Positions 30,101 through 38,700 of a stretch of DNA of 50,177 bases are shown piece by piece (the first letter of the stretch is position 1; each line of letters begins with the position of its first letter). The DNA comes from a virus. The notes under the pieces are model-generated. The model saw nothing but the letters and a program-made list of their open reading frames with translations. It did no database searches and was not told where the DNA came from. The position numbers and the translations under genes were made by a program. The DNA is taken from IMG/VR virus record IMGVR_UViG_3300044491_001277, positions 1 to 50,177 of that record. One strand, written 5' to 3'.

Positions 30101-30510
30101 GTGGTGGTGGTGGTGCAGGTGATGGTGGATCTCTTGGATCAGAGAGATTTACACAAACCAGATACCCATCTACATCTGCTTACCCAGTTATTCTTTATCT
30201 GTGTGAGGTGATCATTCAATCCGCTGGTGTTGATTATAAACCAACTGATACTGTTGTAATTGAACCCAACATGGGTGCTACAGCTGTACCTAAGTTTGAT
30301 CAATTTGGTAGATTACTATCTGTCAAGGTTACTGCAGGTGGTGAAGGGTTCCAGAGTATGCCAAAGTTGTATATCAAAACTGAAACTGGATTTGGTGCAA
30401 AGATCTTACCTAAGTTCTGTATAGATAGAATAGGTATCGATGATCTTGAGAGAAACCCAGAACTTCAAGATAAAGTTATTAGTGTTGTTGATTGTGTAGG
30501 TAAGATCTAA
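27103..30510 (+). CDS. gp5-like hub protein without a lysozyme domain
   Basis: The 1135-aa protein starts with a gp5-type OB-fold (GRDGFQWWIGQIPPEESW; RYRVRILGYHTANADDIPDD; LPIIMGVLGHNDY). A helical stretch (about 235-420), several polar domains, and Pro/Gly-rich linkers follow. No T4-lysozyme-like E-D-T catalytic block is visible. The two upstream tail proteins carry the hydrolases, so the digesting activity has been moved out of gp5. The C-terminus has a repeat of IIQSAGVDYKPTDTVVIEPN type. Confidence 0.78.
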   Translation: MIDQTLFKKHFVGRDGFQWWIGQIPPEESWRENIAGEAAESNTTAKGFGERYRVRILGYHTANADDIPDDELPWAYVMYPVTAGGGGRGSSQSANLTQGTFVFGWFMDGDDAQLPIIMGVLGHNDYAAVMKNVTPTRFLPFDGYPEQDEVFGEERSTLQVKKGSGGDVLQQENAQGQQNTNDQYTSSAQSNTSQLTASDVDPPPKDTIPKTSECEKSPLGDIQNVLQNLMNEVHKLNAMIYDAKGAITAGIKDAQRYIDNLIGKATNAIAGAMKWIFTEIEKFVLKQINGITSKTHSLVFPNLREPLRLGIAQANDIIVCIFRKLINELPSMIGGFISDMIGDLIGSIEGGIPSPTKVVNVPRCFIEGFVGTTIGNVANQITDSINQALSAVSDIAGAVGDVIGDVMGFIEDIIAFISCDDNPQCPSVNEWSIWSGPGSKGGDSNLSSLLESAKNVSSSVTQLGSKAQNSLSGLGEIDFGGVFEGAQCDLGPRPCSSPTVEYIGDGIGAQINLIISSTGEVMGGDVISSGIGYNESRSYVKVYDDCGIGHGAVIKPIFGPVDPVFDEDFDPNLPIVYPDYGTGRPGDENPSGNGSGSDSVFPGVGGGGDSVFPGVGEGNNSSIPGTPGAGPIAPNKPSKTKPKGPRGEEIEICRSVSFKIVMSAGGGPEFAPIRVRFTLIGDIPDYSGDSFFEFDVTDRDTTITQCVYPNQDYLVTASSLPSTSERIQRAADDGLYDIDDPDNISLRITRGPQSGDARYGDHKGTDREGFTSGNGLWADFKDKISDDRPLGSAGPRDLQIYPSRGQYKEIDAISDHKVIYRLKADRLPSLPDTSGEDPIGIVDLIVIHPGFDYLPAPDGSTGGDGDVWQEKDETVIIGGDDDDPPEFEVQVPNKGKNPPNHPDIWVPTPGDGGLVPDWNPEEDYVPGDVVKVPTVPGTDYYPPIPPGNTVPVPPGGIVTTPPTSEVTEGTDNEGNSVPILPGVPTPFPGGGTITTPPIGGGGGGAGDGGSLGSERFTQTRYPSTSAYPVILYLCEVIIQSAGVDYKPTDTVVIEPNMGATAVPKFDQFGRLLSVKVTAGGEGFQSMPKLYIKTETGFGAKILPKFCIDRIGIDDLERNPELQDKVISVVDCVGKI
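28892..28951 (+). repeat. 33-nt tandem repeat encoding SVFPGVG
   Basis: A 27-nt unit is identical at 28892-28918 and 28925-28951 with a period of 33 nt. It encodes DSVFPGVG twice in a Pro/Gly linker of the gp5-like protein. It lengthens the linker and could vary between strains. Confidence 0.85.
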
Positions 30511-31106
30511 TGGCTAAACAGAAAAGTTATCATACTATCAGGTATGGTACTGCAGAAGGTGAGATTAAGTTTGGACATGTTCATTCTGATAATGTGATCT
30601 CTGCATGTCAGTTAAGAAGTGGTTTCACCAATGATCATTACATCACACTGGATGGTACTGGTGGTGAAGATTTTAGAACACATAGTACTACTTGTGTATC
30701 ACCTGGATCCTTTCAGGTTAAGGCAGGTAAGGGAACTCCTGATGAACAACCAGGAATCCTGTTAGATTCTGAGAATGGTGATGTTGTTATTATGGCACCT
30801 AATGGTAGAGTGAGAATCTCAGCTCTTGATGTGGAAATTAGATCCACTGGTTCTGAAGGTAAGAGAGGAAATATTATCATTGATGCCAATGAAAAAGTCA
30901 TTATGAATGGTCAGATTATTGATTGTAAGGCAAAGGCAGCAGCTAAGTTCTTCTCTGAAAATAATTGTGAAATCTCTGGGAAATCAGTACTAAATGTATA
31001 TGGGGGATTCATTGACATGGCAGATGGTGCCACAAGTTTGAAGGGATCTAAACCAGCAATTGGTACTGAGTGGGAAATTAGAAATCAAATTGAGGGTACA
31101 GTATGA
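30510..31106 (+). CDS. beta-helical baseplate spike-associated protein
   Basis: The 198-aa protein has short repeated strands (EIKFGHVHSDNVI, GDVVIMAPNGRVRISALDVE, NIIIDANEKVIMNGQII), like the beta-helix C-terminal prism of gp5 or a small spike accessory protein. It directly follows and is coupled to the gp5-like gene, so it may be the detached spike part. That is inference from pattern and position. Confidence 0.65.
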   Translation: MAKQKSYHTIRYGTAEGEIKFGHVHSDNVISACQLRSGFTNDHYITLDGTGGEDFRTHSTTCVSPGSFQVKAGKGTPDEQPGILLDSENGDVVIMAPNGRVRISALDVEIRSTGSEGKRGNIIIDANEKVIMNGQIIDCKAKAAAKFFSENNCEISGKSVLNVYGGFIDMADGATSLKGSKPAIGTEWEIRNQIEGTV

Positions 31107-31435
31107 GAATCAATCATCCAACAGAAGAAGGAAAGAGTTTAGTTTATGGTTCACTAGATGGACCAGAGAACTCTGTATATTGTAGAGGAAGACTGAAAGG
31201 TGGTAAGAAGGTTATCAACCTACCTGTTGAGTGGGTTGAACTTGTGAGACCTGGTTCAGTCACAGTTAGTATCACACCTGTTGGTTCCTTTCAGGATATT
31301 ATTATCAAAGGTGTGAGTGATAATAAAGTTGTATTGGAGGCCAGACCTGGTGTTCCTATTGATTGTCACTACTTTATCATTGGTGAGAGACAAGACATAC
31401 CTAGATTGGAGGTAACAGTAAATGAAAGTACCTGA
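31103..31435 (+). CDS. small tail protein sharing a domain with the next gene
   Basis: The 110-aa protein is one copy of a domain: HPTEEGKSLVYGSLDGPENS, VYCRGRLKGG, INLPVEWVELVRPGSVTVSI, TPVGS, HYFIIGERQD. The same pattern forms the C-terminal 120 residues of the 31422 gene. This text is common at tail-fibre C-termini in marine phages. It is coupled upstream (ATGA) and overlaps the next start by 14 nt. It looks like a duplicated, stand-alone copy. Confidence 0.65.
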   Translation: MRINHPTEEGKSLVYGSLDGPENSVYCRGRLKGGKKVINLPVEWVELVRPGSVTVSITPVGSFQDIIIKGVSDNKVVLEARPGVPIDCHYFIIGERQDIPRLEVTVNEST

Positions 31436-32369
31436 TTTATTTGTAGGTAAAAGATTATTTGTTGGTGATGGGTTACCTGTCAACCTAGGCATTGGTCCTG
31501 CAGAGATCAGAGGGTCTGGATATATTGAAGGACCATTGGATGTTGGTACTCCTATCTTTGCTCCTGGTGAGAGTAATGTGTGTATTAGTAGGTGTCTCAA
31601 TCCTGAAGCACTGCCACCACCAATCTCACTAATCAAAGTCAGAAACACTCTCCCAGCACTACCAACTGATGTTATCATTGGTGATCCTGCTGGTCCTGTT
31701 GGTGTGACTGTGTTCTGTGGTCCCTCATTCTTTACAGTTACTGCAACTACAGTAAGTTTATTGGAACAGTTATACTTCAACTTTAATGTGTTGAGAGATG
31801 AAGTATCTTCATTGTATACTGACCTCTCAAATAAAGTATTCACTGGTTATAAGACTGAACTTGGTATTGATCATAACTTTGCAATTGCCCTGAACTCTGC
31901 TCCTGTTCTTGGTGATACTTATGAACAGTTTATTGACTTTGCAACAGGAGCGACTACTCTCAATAGTACCTATGGTATTGCTGTAAGTAAGAAACCATTT
32001 GATATCCTACACCCAACTAAAGAAGGACATAGACTGAGATATGTGTCACTTGAGGGACCAGATGCTGAGGTATATGTAAGAGGTAAGTTGAAGGACAATA
32101 ACATTATTCATCTTCCTGATTACTGGAAGGGTTTGGTTGATCCTGAGAGTATCACTGTAAACCTCACACCTATTGGTTCATTCCAATCACTGTATTATGA
32201 AGAGGTTGAGTGGTGTAGTACAATCAAGGTAATCAACTCTGATGGTGGACCTATCAATTGTAGTTACACTATCTACGCAGAGAGAATTGATACTGAGAAG
32301 AACATTCCTGAATATAAAGGCTTAACAACAGCTGACTATCCGGGTGATAATGATGAATATAGATTGTGA
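31422..32369 (+). CDS. virion structural protein with a fibre-type C-terminal domain
   Basis: The 315-aa protein has an N-terminal part rich in Gly/Pro strands (MKVPDLFVGKRLFVGDGLPV). A middle helix precedes the C-terminal domain HPTKEGHRLRYVSLEGPDAE through YTIYAERID, paralogous to the 31103 product. Probably a baseplate or short-fibre component. The exact role cannot be read here. Confidence 0.65.
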   Translation: MKVPDLFVGKRLFVGDGLPVNLGIGPAEIRGSGYIEGPLDVGTPIFAPGESNVCISRCLNPEALPPPISLIKVRNTLPALPTDVIIGDPAGPVGVTVFCGPSFFTVTATTVSLLEQLYFNFNVLRDEVSSLYTDLSNKVFTGYKTELGIDHNFAIALNSAPVLGDTYEQFIDFATGATTLNSTYGIAVSKKPFDILHPTKEGHRLRYVSLEGPDAEVYVRGKLKDNNIIHLPDYWKGLVDPESITVNLTPIGSFQSLYYEEVEWCSTIKVINSDGGPINCSYTIYAERIDTEKNIPEYKGLTTADYPGDNDEYRL

Positions 32370-32374
32370 TATGA

Positions 32375-33058
32375 ATGGGAAAGGTACATGAAGTATTCCC
32401 TCTGGTAATCTATCAGGGGGATGTTAGTTGTCATAATGAATTTAAAGAGAACCTAGAAGATATCAAGAAGTATTGGTTCAATGGGTATAAGTATGAATCT
32501 CCTGAAGGTTCAGAGAGAATCTTCCTACATCATAATGAGAAGTATCAGGAATTCTTTAGTGTAGGTTTGAGAAAGGTGTTTGATGAATACCTTGAGACTC
32601 TGAAGATTGATTATAATAAACTCAACTATCATATCTGTAAGTCATGGGTAGTGTATCATAAGGATGACACTACACCACCACTGGCACCACACAAACACAA
32701 TGAAGCCAACATCAGTTTTGTATACTATCTAAACACTGATGAAACTTCTGATAAGTTTGTAGTGAATCAGAATTCAGATAACAATCCCAATCAAGTTTGT
32801 ATGGGATTCTTTGATGTTGCAGATGAACTGAATCTGATGACTGGATTCAATAGATACAACTGTAACAGTTATACTATCACTCCAAGGGAAGGTAGTTGTA
32901 TTGTGATGCCATCTGAAACTTATCATCATACTATCAAGAAACAACCCAGAGTGAATGAGAGAGTGGCGATTGCTGGTGATGTAAGAATCACACTGAAACC
33001 AGAACACTATAGACATCATCAGGGTTGTACTCATCCCTCACAATGGTTAGAGATATGA
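32375..33058 (+). CDS. putative 2OG-Fe(II) oxygenase
   Basis: The 227-aa protein has the APHKHNEANISFVYYLN strand with H106 and H108 as likely metal ligands, the late SCIVMPSETYHHTIK region (H184/H185) and an R196 in NERVAIAGDV that may bind 2-oxoglutarate. This resembles the longer TIGR02466-like phage oxygenases. It lies between virion genes, so it may modify a tail protein or act late. ATG 32375 is chosen, as an ATG at 32371 is in another frame and short. Confidence 0.7.
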   Translation: MGKVHEVFPLVIYQGDVSCHNEFKENLEDIKKYWFNGYKYESPEGSERIFLHHNEKYQEFFSVGLRKVFDEYLETLKIDYNKLNYHICKSWVVYHKDDTTPPLAPHKHNEANISFVYYLNTDETSDKFVVNQNSDNNPNQVCMGFFDVADELNLMTGFNRYNCNSYTITPREGSCIVMPSETYHHTIKKQPRVNERVAIAGDVRITLKPEHYRHHQGCTHPSQWLEI

Positions 33059-33396
33059 GTTACAAAGTAGTATTAGATGATAGAGAACCAGTGATGATTG
33101 ATCACTCAGAGATCTGTTATCCTCCACCAAATCCTGATCTGATTGATCAGGTAGATACATCTTTCCCTGGTATTGTTATCAAGTATGAGAATGGATATTC
33201 AATAGAGGATGGTGTTCATCGTATAGGAAAACTTCAGAAACAAGGTATCTTCAGATCACTCTTCTATGTTGTTAGTCAACAGGAATATAGAGATGGTGTT
33301 GTTGGTATGAAATTTATTATGAATGGTCAGAGGTGTTGGACGAAGTTAGGAGAGTGGAATCACGACACAATAGATCCTCAACCACATAATAAATAA
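33055..33396 (+). CDS. conserved hypothetical protein
   Basis: Start at ATG 33055, overlapping the oxygenase stop as ATGA, gives 113 aa (MSYKVVLDDREPVMIDHSEI). It has VHRIGKLQKQGIFRSLFYVV and MKFIMNGQRCWTKLGEW in a small mixed fold. The in-frame ATG at 33043 is an alternative. It could act with the oxygenase, given the coupling. No family recognised. Confidence 0.65.
   Translation: MSYKVVLDDREPVMIDHSEICYPPPNPDLIDQVDTSFPGIVIKYENGYSIEDGVHRIGKLQKQGIFRSLFYVVSQQEYRDGVVGMKFIMNGQRCWTKLGEWNHDTIDPQPHNK
33388..33395 (+). promoter_or_regulatory. late promoter
   Basis: AATAAATA at the very end of the preceding gene, 18 nt before ATG 33414. Confidence 0.5.
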
Positions 33397-33413
33397 GTAA
33401 AAACTTACATATA

Positions 33414-34943
33414 ATGGCTGATAGTTATACAGATCAAATGTCAAGTGGTGTGTCTGGTATCAGTACACATGCTAGAGAGACAACTGATCAAGCTAAATTG
33501 AAGATCACTGTAATTGATAATAGTAAGATTCCATATGATGAGTCTATTAAGAACGTAGATAGAAACCTACAGAATACTATCAATGAGACAAACGATACTC
33601 TTGTAGCAGTACAAGATGCCTATCAAGATAGGATGGATAACCAGAATTGTAAGAGTGATCTCTTCTGGAGAGTAACTGGTATTTCTACCTCATCTGGAGG
33701 TGGAGGTGGTGGTTCCAACTCTACTACAGTTACCTGTGTCTGTACTAAGTTAGCTGCAACTTATCAGAAAGTTCAGAATACTGGTAATGGATCTAGTACT
33801 GTAGGATTCGCTACAGATAAGATGATGTGGTATAAAGGTGGTAGTGGTATTGGATCAGGAGCAACCTTTGATATTGATAGAATCAATATGGGTGATGGTG
33901 ATACACTTATTAGTGCTGGATCAGCGTTCGATGCTTACTATGAACCAGACAACCTCCATGGAATTCTTCTATACAGAGAACCATATGATAGGGATGTGTT
34001 TGATACATTTGTAGCAACTGGTATTGGAACAATTGCACAGGGTTCGACAGAACTTACCATTCTAACAACCAATATCAATCTGGGAGTTGAAGTTGGTATG
34101 GTTGTAACACCAAATAAACTTGGTGTATTTCCATCATCACAAGGCAATATTGTTGTTGGTATAAGTTCCACCAATATGGATCTCAGACCTTATAGTGATG
34201 TTCTCAGTGTAGGATCTACATCAATCTATTCTGTCCCAGTATACACACTACAAGATCCAGCTATTGCTTCAGTCGAAGCACCAAATTCTGATGGTAACTA
34301 TTCCTACTTTGATTTCAGTAAAGATCCAGACTCGATTAGTGATTCATACGCTATTAGTCCTACAGAGAGTCCATATGTCCCTCAAGTAATCAGTCTATTC
34401 AGTAATAATGATCTTGGTAATGGTGTGAAGATTAAGTACATCAATAATGGTGTCAGTCCAGCATCTCAAGAGTGGAATAAATTCTTAGAAGGTTTTCCAG
34501 ATCCTGATTTGTTGCCAGATAGTATTGTAACTGTTACTGAACCAAAAGTTGGAGCTGGTAAGATTTATTACAATCTTGGATTTGATCAGAAACCAATTTC
34601 ATCTGGTGGTGGTGATGCATCAGAAGGTGATCAGAGAGTTTTCAATGGATCTATAGGATTTCTACAACCAGCATACGCAGCTCTCTCAGGGTGTAATGAT
34701 AGTGATATCAACAATGCCATTGATAATAGAAATGAGGCAGAAGCTGCATTGTCTGGTGATAATGAATTCCCAGAGAAGATTACACTAGTCAATGAAGTCA
34801 GAACAAAGAGGAATGAACTGAATATTGCTATCTGGGGATATAGAACACATATTGGTGATTCTGAACAGAAAGTGAATGTCAATGATGACTTCATGAACAC
34901 CGTAAATACATCAAAATACAAAGACCTGATGAATGACGGTTGA
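33414..34943 (+). CDS. virion structural protein
   Basis: The 509-aa protein has a helical N-terminus (HARETTDQAKLKITVIDNSK; NLQNTINETNDTLVAVQDAY), a Gly/Ser linker (SSGGGGGGSN) and a long beta-rich body (GTIAQGSTELTILTTNINLG). A helical C-terminal tail (ITLVNEVRTKRNELNIAIWG) follows. This matches large tail/baseplate structural proteins of cyanophages. The next gene starts 71 nt after it with its own promoter. Confidence 0.68.
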   Translation: MADSYTDQMSSGVSGISTHARETTDQAKLKITVIDNSKIPYDESIKNVDRNLQNTINETNDTLVAVQDAYQDRMDNQNCKSDLFWRVTGISTSSGGGGGGSNSTTVTCVCTKLAATYQKVQNTGNGSSTVGFATDKMMWYKGGSGIGSGATFDIDRINMGDGDTLISAGSAFDAYYEPDNLHGILLYREPYDRDVFDTFVATGIGTIAQGSTELTILTTNINLGVEVGMVVTPNKLGVFPSSQGNIVVGISSTNMDLRPYSDVLSVGSTSIYSVPVYTLQDPAIASVEAPNSDGNYSYFDFSKDPDSISDSYAISPTESPYVPQVISLFSNNDLGNGVKIKYINNGVSPASQEWNKFLEGFPDPDLLPDSIVTVTEPKVGAGKIYYNLGFDQKPISSGGGDASEGDQRVFNGSIGFLQPAYAALSGCNDSDINNAIDNRNEAEAALSGDNEFPEKITLVNEVRTKRNELNIAIWGYRTHIGDSEQKVNVNDDFMNTVNTSKYKDLMNDG

Positions 34944-34982
34944 CGAACTGTCACAAAACCCCACCACAGGGGGGTCTGTGTG

Positions 34983-34991
34983 TGTTATACT
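34983..34991 (+). promoter_or_regulatory. extended -10 promoter
   Basis: TGTTATACT: a TGn extension before TATACT (34986-34991), with a CCCC/GGGG hairpin just upstream (34959-34974) and no clear -35. The predicted start is near 34998, ahead of ATG 35014. Confidence 0.45.
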
Positions 34992-35013
34992 ACTAAGGTA
35001 TCAAAAGAACTCT

Positions 35014-35259
35014 ATGACGGACTACAACCCAGAAGATTTTGAACTCGAAAACGAAGATGATGAGTATCTAACAGATGTCATGGTCAACGTTGGATCAAGA
35101 ACCTTTGTTATGTTCTCCAATGAAGGAAAAGAACGTAAGGTAGAGTGTGATACGGTTGATGACTTCATGGAAGTTCTGGAGATGGTTAGGATTCTTGTTG
35201 ATGATGAGATCGTTCGATACGTCTCACCAGTAGTGACCACAGGGAAATTCGACTTTTAG
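35014..35259 (+). CDS. small acidic hypothetical protein
   Basis: Start at ATG 35014 gives 81 aa (MTDYNPEDFELENEDDEYLT...). The longer frame from 34933 runs through the promoter. Strongly acidic N-terminus, then VGSRTFVMFSNEGKERKVEC and a helical end. It is the first gene of a short early-type block flanked by structural genes. No family recognised. Confidence 0.65.
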   Translation: MTDYNPEDFELENEDDEYLTDVMVNVGSRTFVMFSNEGKERKVECDTVDDFMEVLEMVRILVDDEIVRYVSPVVTTGKFDF

Positions 35260-35317
35260 TTTCAAATAAGTCGGATAAAAAATACCAGGTATTTTTTGAC
35301 CCCTTTACTTTTTTTTA
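35260..35317 (+). repeat. 58-nt intergenic element, copy 2
   Basis: Same order of blocks as at 15153: TTTCAAATAAG, CGGA, an A-rich run, GACCC, then TTTACTTTTTTTTA. This copy fills the whole gap between the preceding stop and the ATG at 35319. It contains AAAAAATACC-A-GGTATTTTTT, a near-perfect palindrome not seen in copy 1. Confidence 0.6.
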
Positions 35318-35318
35318 A

Positions 35319-35498
35319 ATGAGAAAAGCAACTAGAGAAGCTATGGAGAACCTTTTCACCGCAAGGTGGAATGTTCCTAAAGCTGCTAAACATTGTGGTC
35401 TGACAGTTAAAGAATTAAAGATCTGTTTTCACAACTATGTCGAGACTCATGATATTACATACATAGAACAAAATAGCACTCAGTTACATCTTTTCTAA
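35319..35498 (+). CDS. small helix-turn-helix-like protein
   Basis: The 59-aa frame ATG 35319 to TAA 35498 reads MRKATREAMENLFTARWNVP and KAAKHCGLTVKELKICFHNY. The WNVPKAAKHCGLTVKELK stretch resembles a helix-turn-helix, so a DNA-binding regulator is plausible. The stop overlaps the next start (TAATG). Confidence 0.65.
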   Translation: MRKATREAMENLFTARWNVPKAAKHCGLTVKELKICFHNYVETHDITYIEQNSTQLHLF

Positions 35499-35671
35499 TG
35501 GTAGTAAATTTATGGTTTTCCAAGGAATTAGAGATATGGAGATGGACTCTAACTTCTAGAGATGATAGTTATCTTCAAGAGAGTGGTAGTCAGAGAGATT
35601 TGAGAGATGCTATGGATGATATTGCCAACACCATTGAATACCTTCTAAATACAGACGAACCTTCCGTGTGA
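35498..35671 (+). CDS. small hypothetical protein
   Basis: The 57-aa frame from ATG 35498 (MVVNLWFSKELEIWRWTLTS) is acidic and Trp-rich with a helical second half ending NTIEYLLNTDEPSV. It is coupled to the HTH-like gene and closes before a terminator. Function unknown. Confidence 0.6.
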   Translation: MVVNLWFSKELEIWRWTLTSRDDSYLQESGSQRDLRDAMDDIANTIEYLLNTDEPSV

Positions 35672-35696
35672 TAAAGTGCCACTCTGTGGTAATAAG

Positions 35697-35722
35697 AACC
35701 TCCCCTAGTGGGAGGTTTTTTT
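35697..35722 (+). terminator. rho-independent terminator
   Basis: AACCTCCC (35697-35704) pairs with GGGAGGTT (35710-35717), loop CTAGT, then a run of T. It separates the small early-type block from the fibre genes. Confidence 0.85.
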
Positions 35723-35725
35723 GTG

Positions 35726-35733
35726 AATAAATA
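35726..35733 (+). promoter_or_regulatory. late promoter for the large fibre gene
   Basis: AATAAATA right after the terminator, 30 nt ahead of ATG 35763. Confidence 0.6.
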
Positions 35734-35762
35734 AGATTAATAGAAGTAATTGTGCGAGTAAG

Positions 35763-38700
35763 ATGCCACTCAGTCGCTTAGATAATTTCCTAAAGAACGT
35801 TCGTGGTAACATTCTTTATGTAAACCCAAATGACCTGGATGCTACTGATAGTATTGAGAATCAGGGAAACTCGATGGGTCGTCCGTTTCTAACAATTCAG
35901 AGAGCACTTGTAGAAGCTGCGAGATTTTCATATCAGGTTGGATTGGATAATGATCGTTTTGCAAAGACAACGATCATGTTGTATCCTGCAGAACACGTTA
36001 TTGATAACAGACCAGGATGGATTCCTGATGGATTGAATAACTATCAGCTGAGGGATGGCACTACCTCTTCTGATTTCTCTGCATTCAACTCGACATCAAA
36101 CTTCGATCTTACTACTACTGATAACGCACTCTACAAACTGAACTCTGTTCATGGTGGTGTTATTATTCCCCGTGGTGTTTCTATTGTTGGACAGGATCTG
36201 AGAAAGACCAAGATCCGTCCTCTATATGTTCCCAATCCCGAAAACGACGACATTGAGAGATCTGCCTTATTCAGACTGACAGGTGGTTGTTACCTGTGGC
36301 AGTTCTCTATGTTTGATGCTGATCCAAATGGATTAGCATATAAGGACTACACAACTGCTCAGTTCGTTCCTAACTTCTCACACCACAAACTCACCTGTTT
36401 TGAGTATGCTGATGGTGCAAATGGTGTTGAAATTGCTGATAACTTTGTAACCTACTCAACATCCAGAACTGATCTGGATATGTATTATGAGAAGGTTGGT
36501 TTGGCTTATGGTTCTGCCTCTGGTAGAGCAATTGAACCTGATTATCCTTCAGGATTGATTGATATTCAAACCAAGGTCGATGAGTTCCGTATTGTAGGAC
36601 CAACTGGTGGTGAAGTTGGCATCTCAAGTATCAAGGCTGGTGATGGTTCTACCTCTACTGCTATTGTTACAGCAACTGTAACCGAGGGTGTCTCTGGTTT
36701 GGATGTAGATACTACATTCATTATAAATGGTGTTGCTGATAGTGACTACAACGGTAGTTACTCTGTTCAAGAAGTTCTCACCACAAATGCTGATGGTGAA
36801 GCTACTTCATTCACCTATCAAGTTCCCGATGTTCCAGTAGATGCACTTCCTGCTGTTACTGGTGCTACTGTTGCATTGGATACTGATACAGTTACCTCTG
36901 CATCTCCATACATCTTCAATACCTCACTGAGATCCGTTTATGGTATGTGTGGTATGCACGCTGATGGATCAAAAGCCAGTGGATTCAAATCCATGGTTGT
37001 TGCTCAATTCACTGGTGTATCTCTCCAGAAGGATGACAACGCATTCCTGAAGTTCAACCAATCAACTGGTGGTTTTGATGACTCCACCACTGTAGATAAC
37101 CTCCATAGTGATCCTAACGCTATCTACAAACCTTCATATTACAACTTCCATATGAAGACATCGAACAACGCTGTCACTCAGCAGGTTTCGATCTTCGCTA
37201 TTGGTTTTGCACAACAGTTCATCAATGAATCTGGTGGTGATACCAGTATTACAAACTCTAACTCTAACTTTGGTCAGAACTCACTGATTTCCAAGGGATT
37301 TAGAGAAGAGGCATTTGTTAGAGATGACGTTGGTTATATCTCACACATTATTCCACCCAGAGAGAGTGTAGTTCAGAATGTTAATCTAGAATTTGATTCT
37401 ATTGATGTATCAACGACTGTTGGTGTTGCATCCACTGGTCATCTATATTTGTATCAGAAAACAAACCCATCCTCTATTCCAGAAACTGTTATTCAGGGTT
37501 ACAGAGTTGGTGCTAAAGTAAATGATAAGTTGAATGTTTTAATCTCACAAAGTGGAACTCCAACCAACTACTTTGCTCGTATCGTGATGCCCAACACAGA
37601 CAAGAGTTCTGTGAAGGCATATAATGTTGGTAGAAATGTAGGAACTGGAAATAGTATTGCATCTTCCATTATCACCTTCACTGAGGATCATGGATTCATC
37701 AATGGTGAGAGTATTAGAGTTCTGAGTGATAATGCTAGACTACCTGATGGTCTGGATAACAATAGACTCTACTTCGCCATTACTGATGGTGTTGCTTCTA
37801 ACCAGATTCAACTGGCAACCACACTCAATGATTCTCTAGATGGTTCAGAGACCAGTTTCAATAACGCTGGTGGCAACCTGGTAGTTGAATCAAGAGTATC
37901 TGATAAGATCGCTGGTGATATTGGACACCCTGTTCAGTATGATAACACTCAGAACCAGTGGTTTGTTAATGTATCTTCTGCATCTACAGAGAACACCATC
38001 TATGGAACAGTATCTTCTCTTGGTGTATCTGGTCTTGGAGATGCTACACCAAGAACATTTATCACCAGAACACCTGATAATAGAAAGAACAGTGAGAAGA
38101 TTTATACATTCAGATATGTAGTTCCTGCTGGTAGTGGTATTGCTTCTGCTCGTGCTCCTAGAGTTAACTACGTTCTTCAAGAATCAAATAAAGTAACTGG
38201 TGATAGTAACAGTGAGGTTGCACTTCAGTACAACCCAAGTTCGGTCACCATGACCAACGAAACTGAAATGAGAAACTTCAGTTTCCTGAGAGAAGCTAAC
38301 TGGGCTGGTGGTACATCATACTTCACCTCCGAACAACCACACGGAATGGTTGAAGGAACAGAAGTTAGAATCAAGAATGTTATCAGTTCTAGTAACCCAA
38401 CTGGTGTTGCTAACTCAGCATACAATGGTAAGTTCACAGTTGCTGGTATCTCAAGTGCCAACACTTTCTATGTAACTGGACCTACTGTTGATCCTGGATT
38501 GTTCCAGAACAATACATCACTAAGAACCACAACTCTACCTACATTCCAGAGAACATCATCTAAGAATACTTTCTTCATCTATGATGTTAATACTCTGAGA
38601 GAGTATGTGACTGGAGAACAGGATGGTATCTACTACCTCACGGTTATTGATTCGTCTAACACTCCTGTTGTATCCCCATTCAATGATAAGGATCAGTTCT

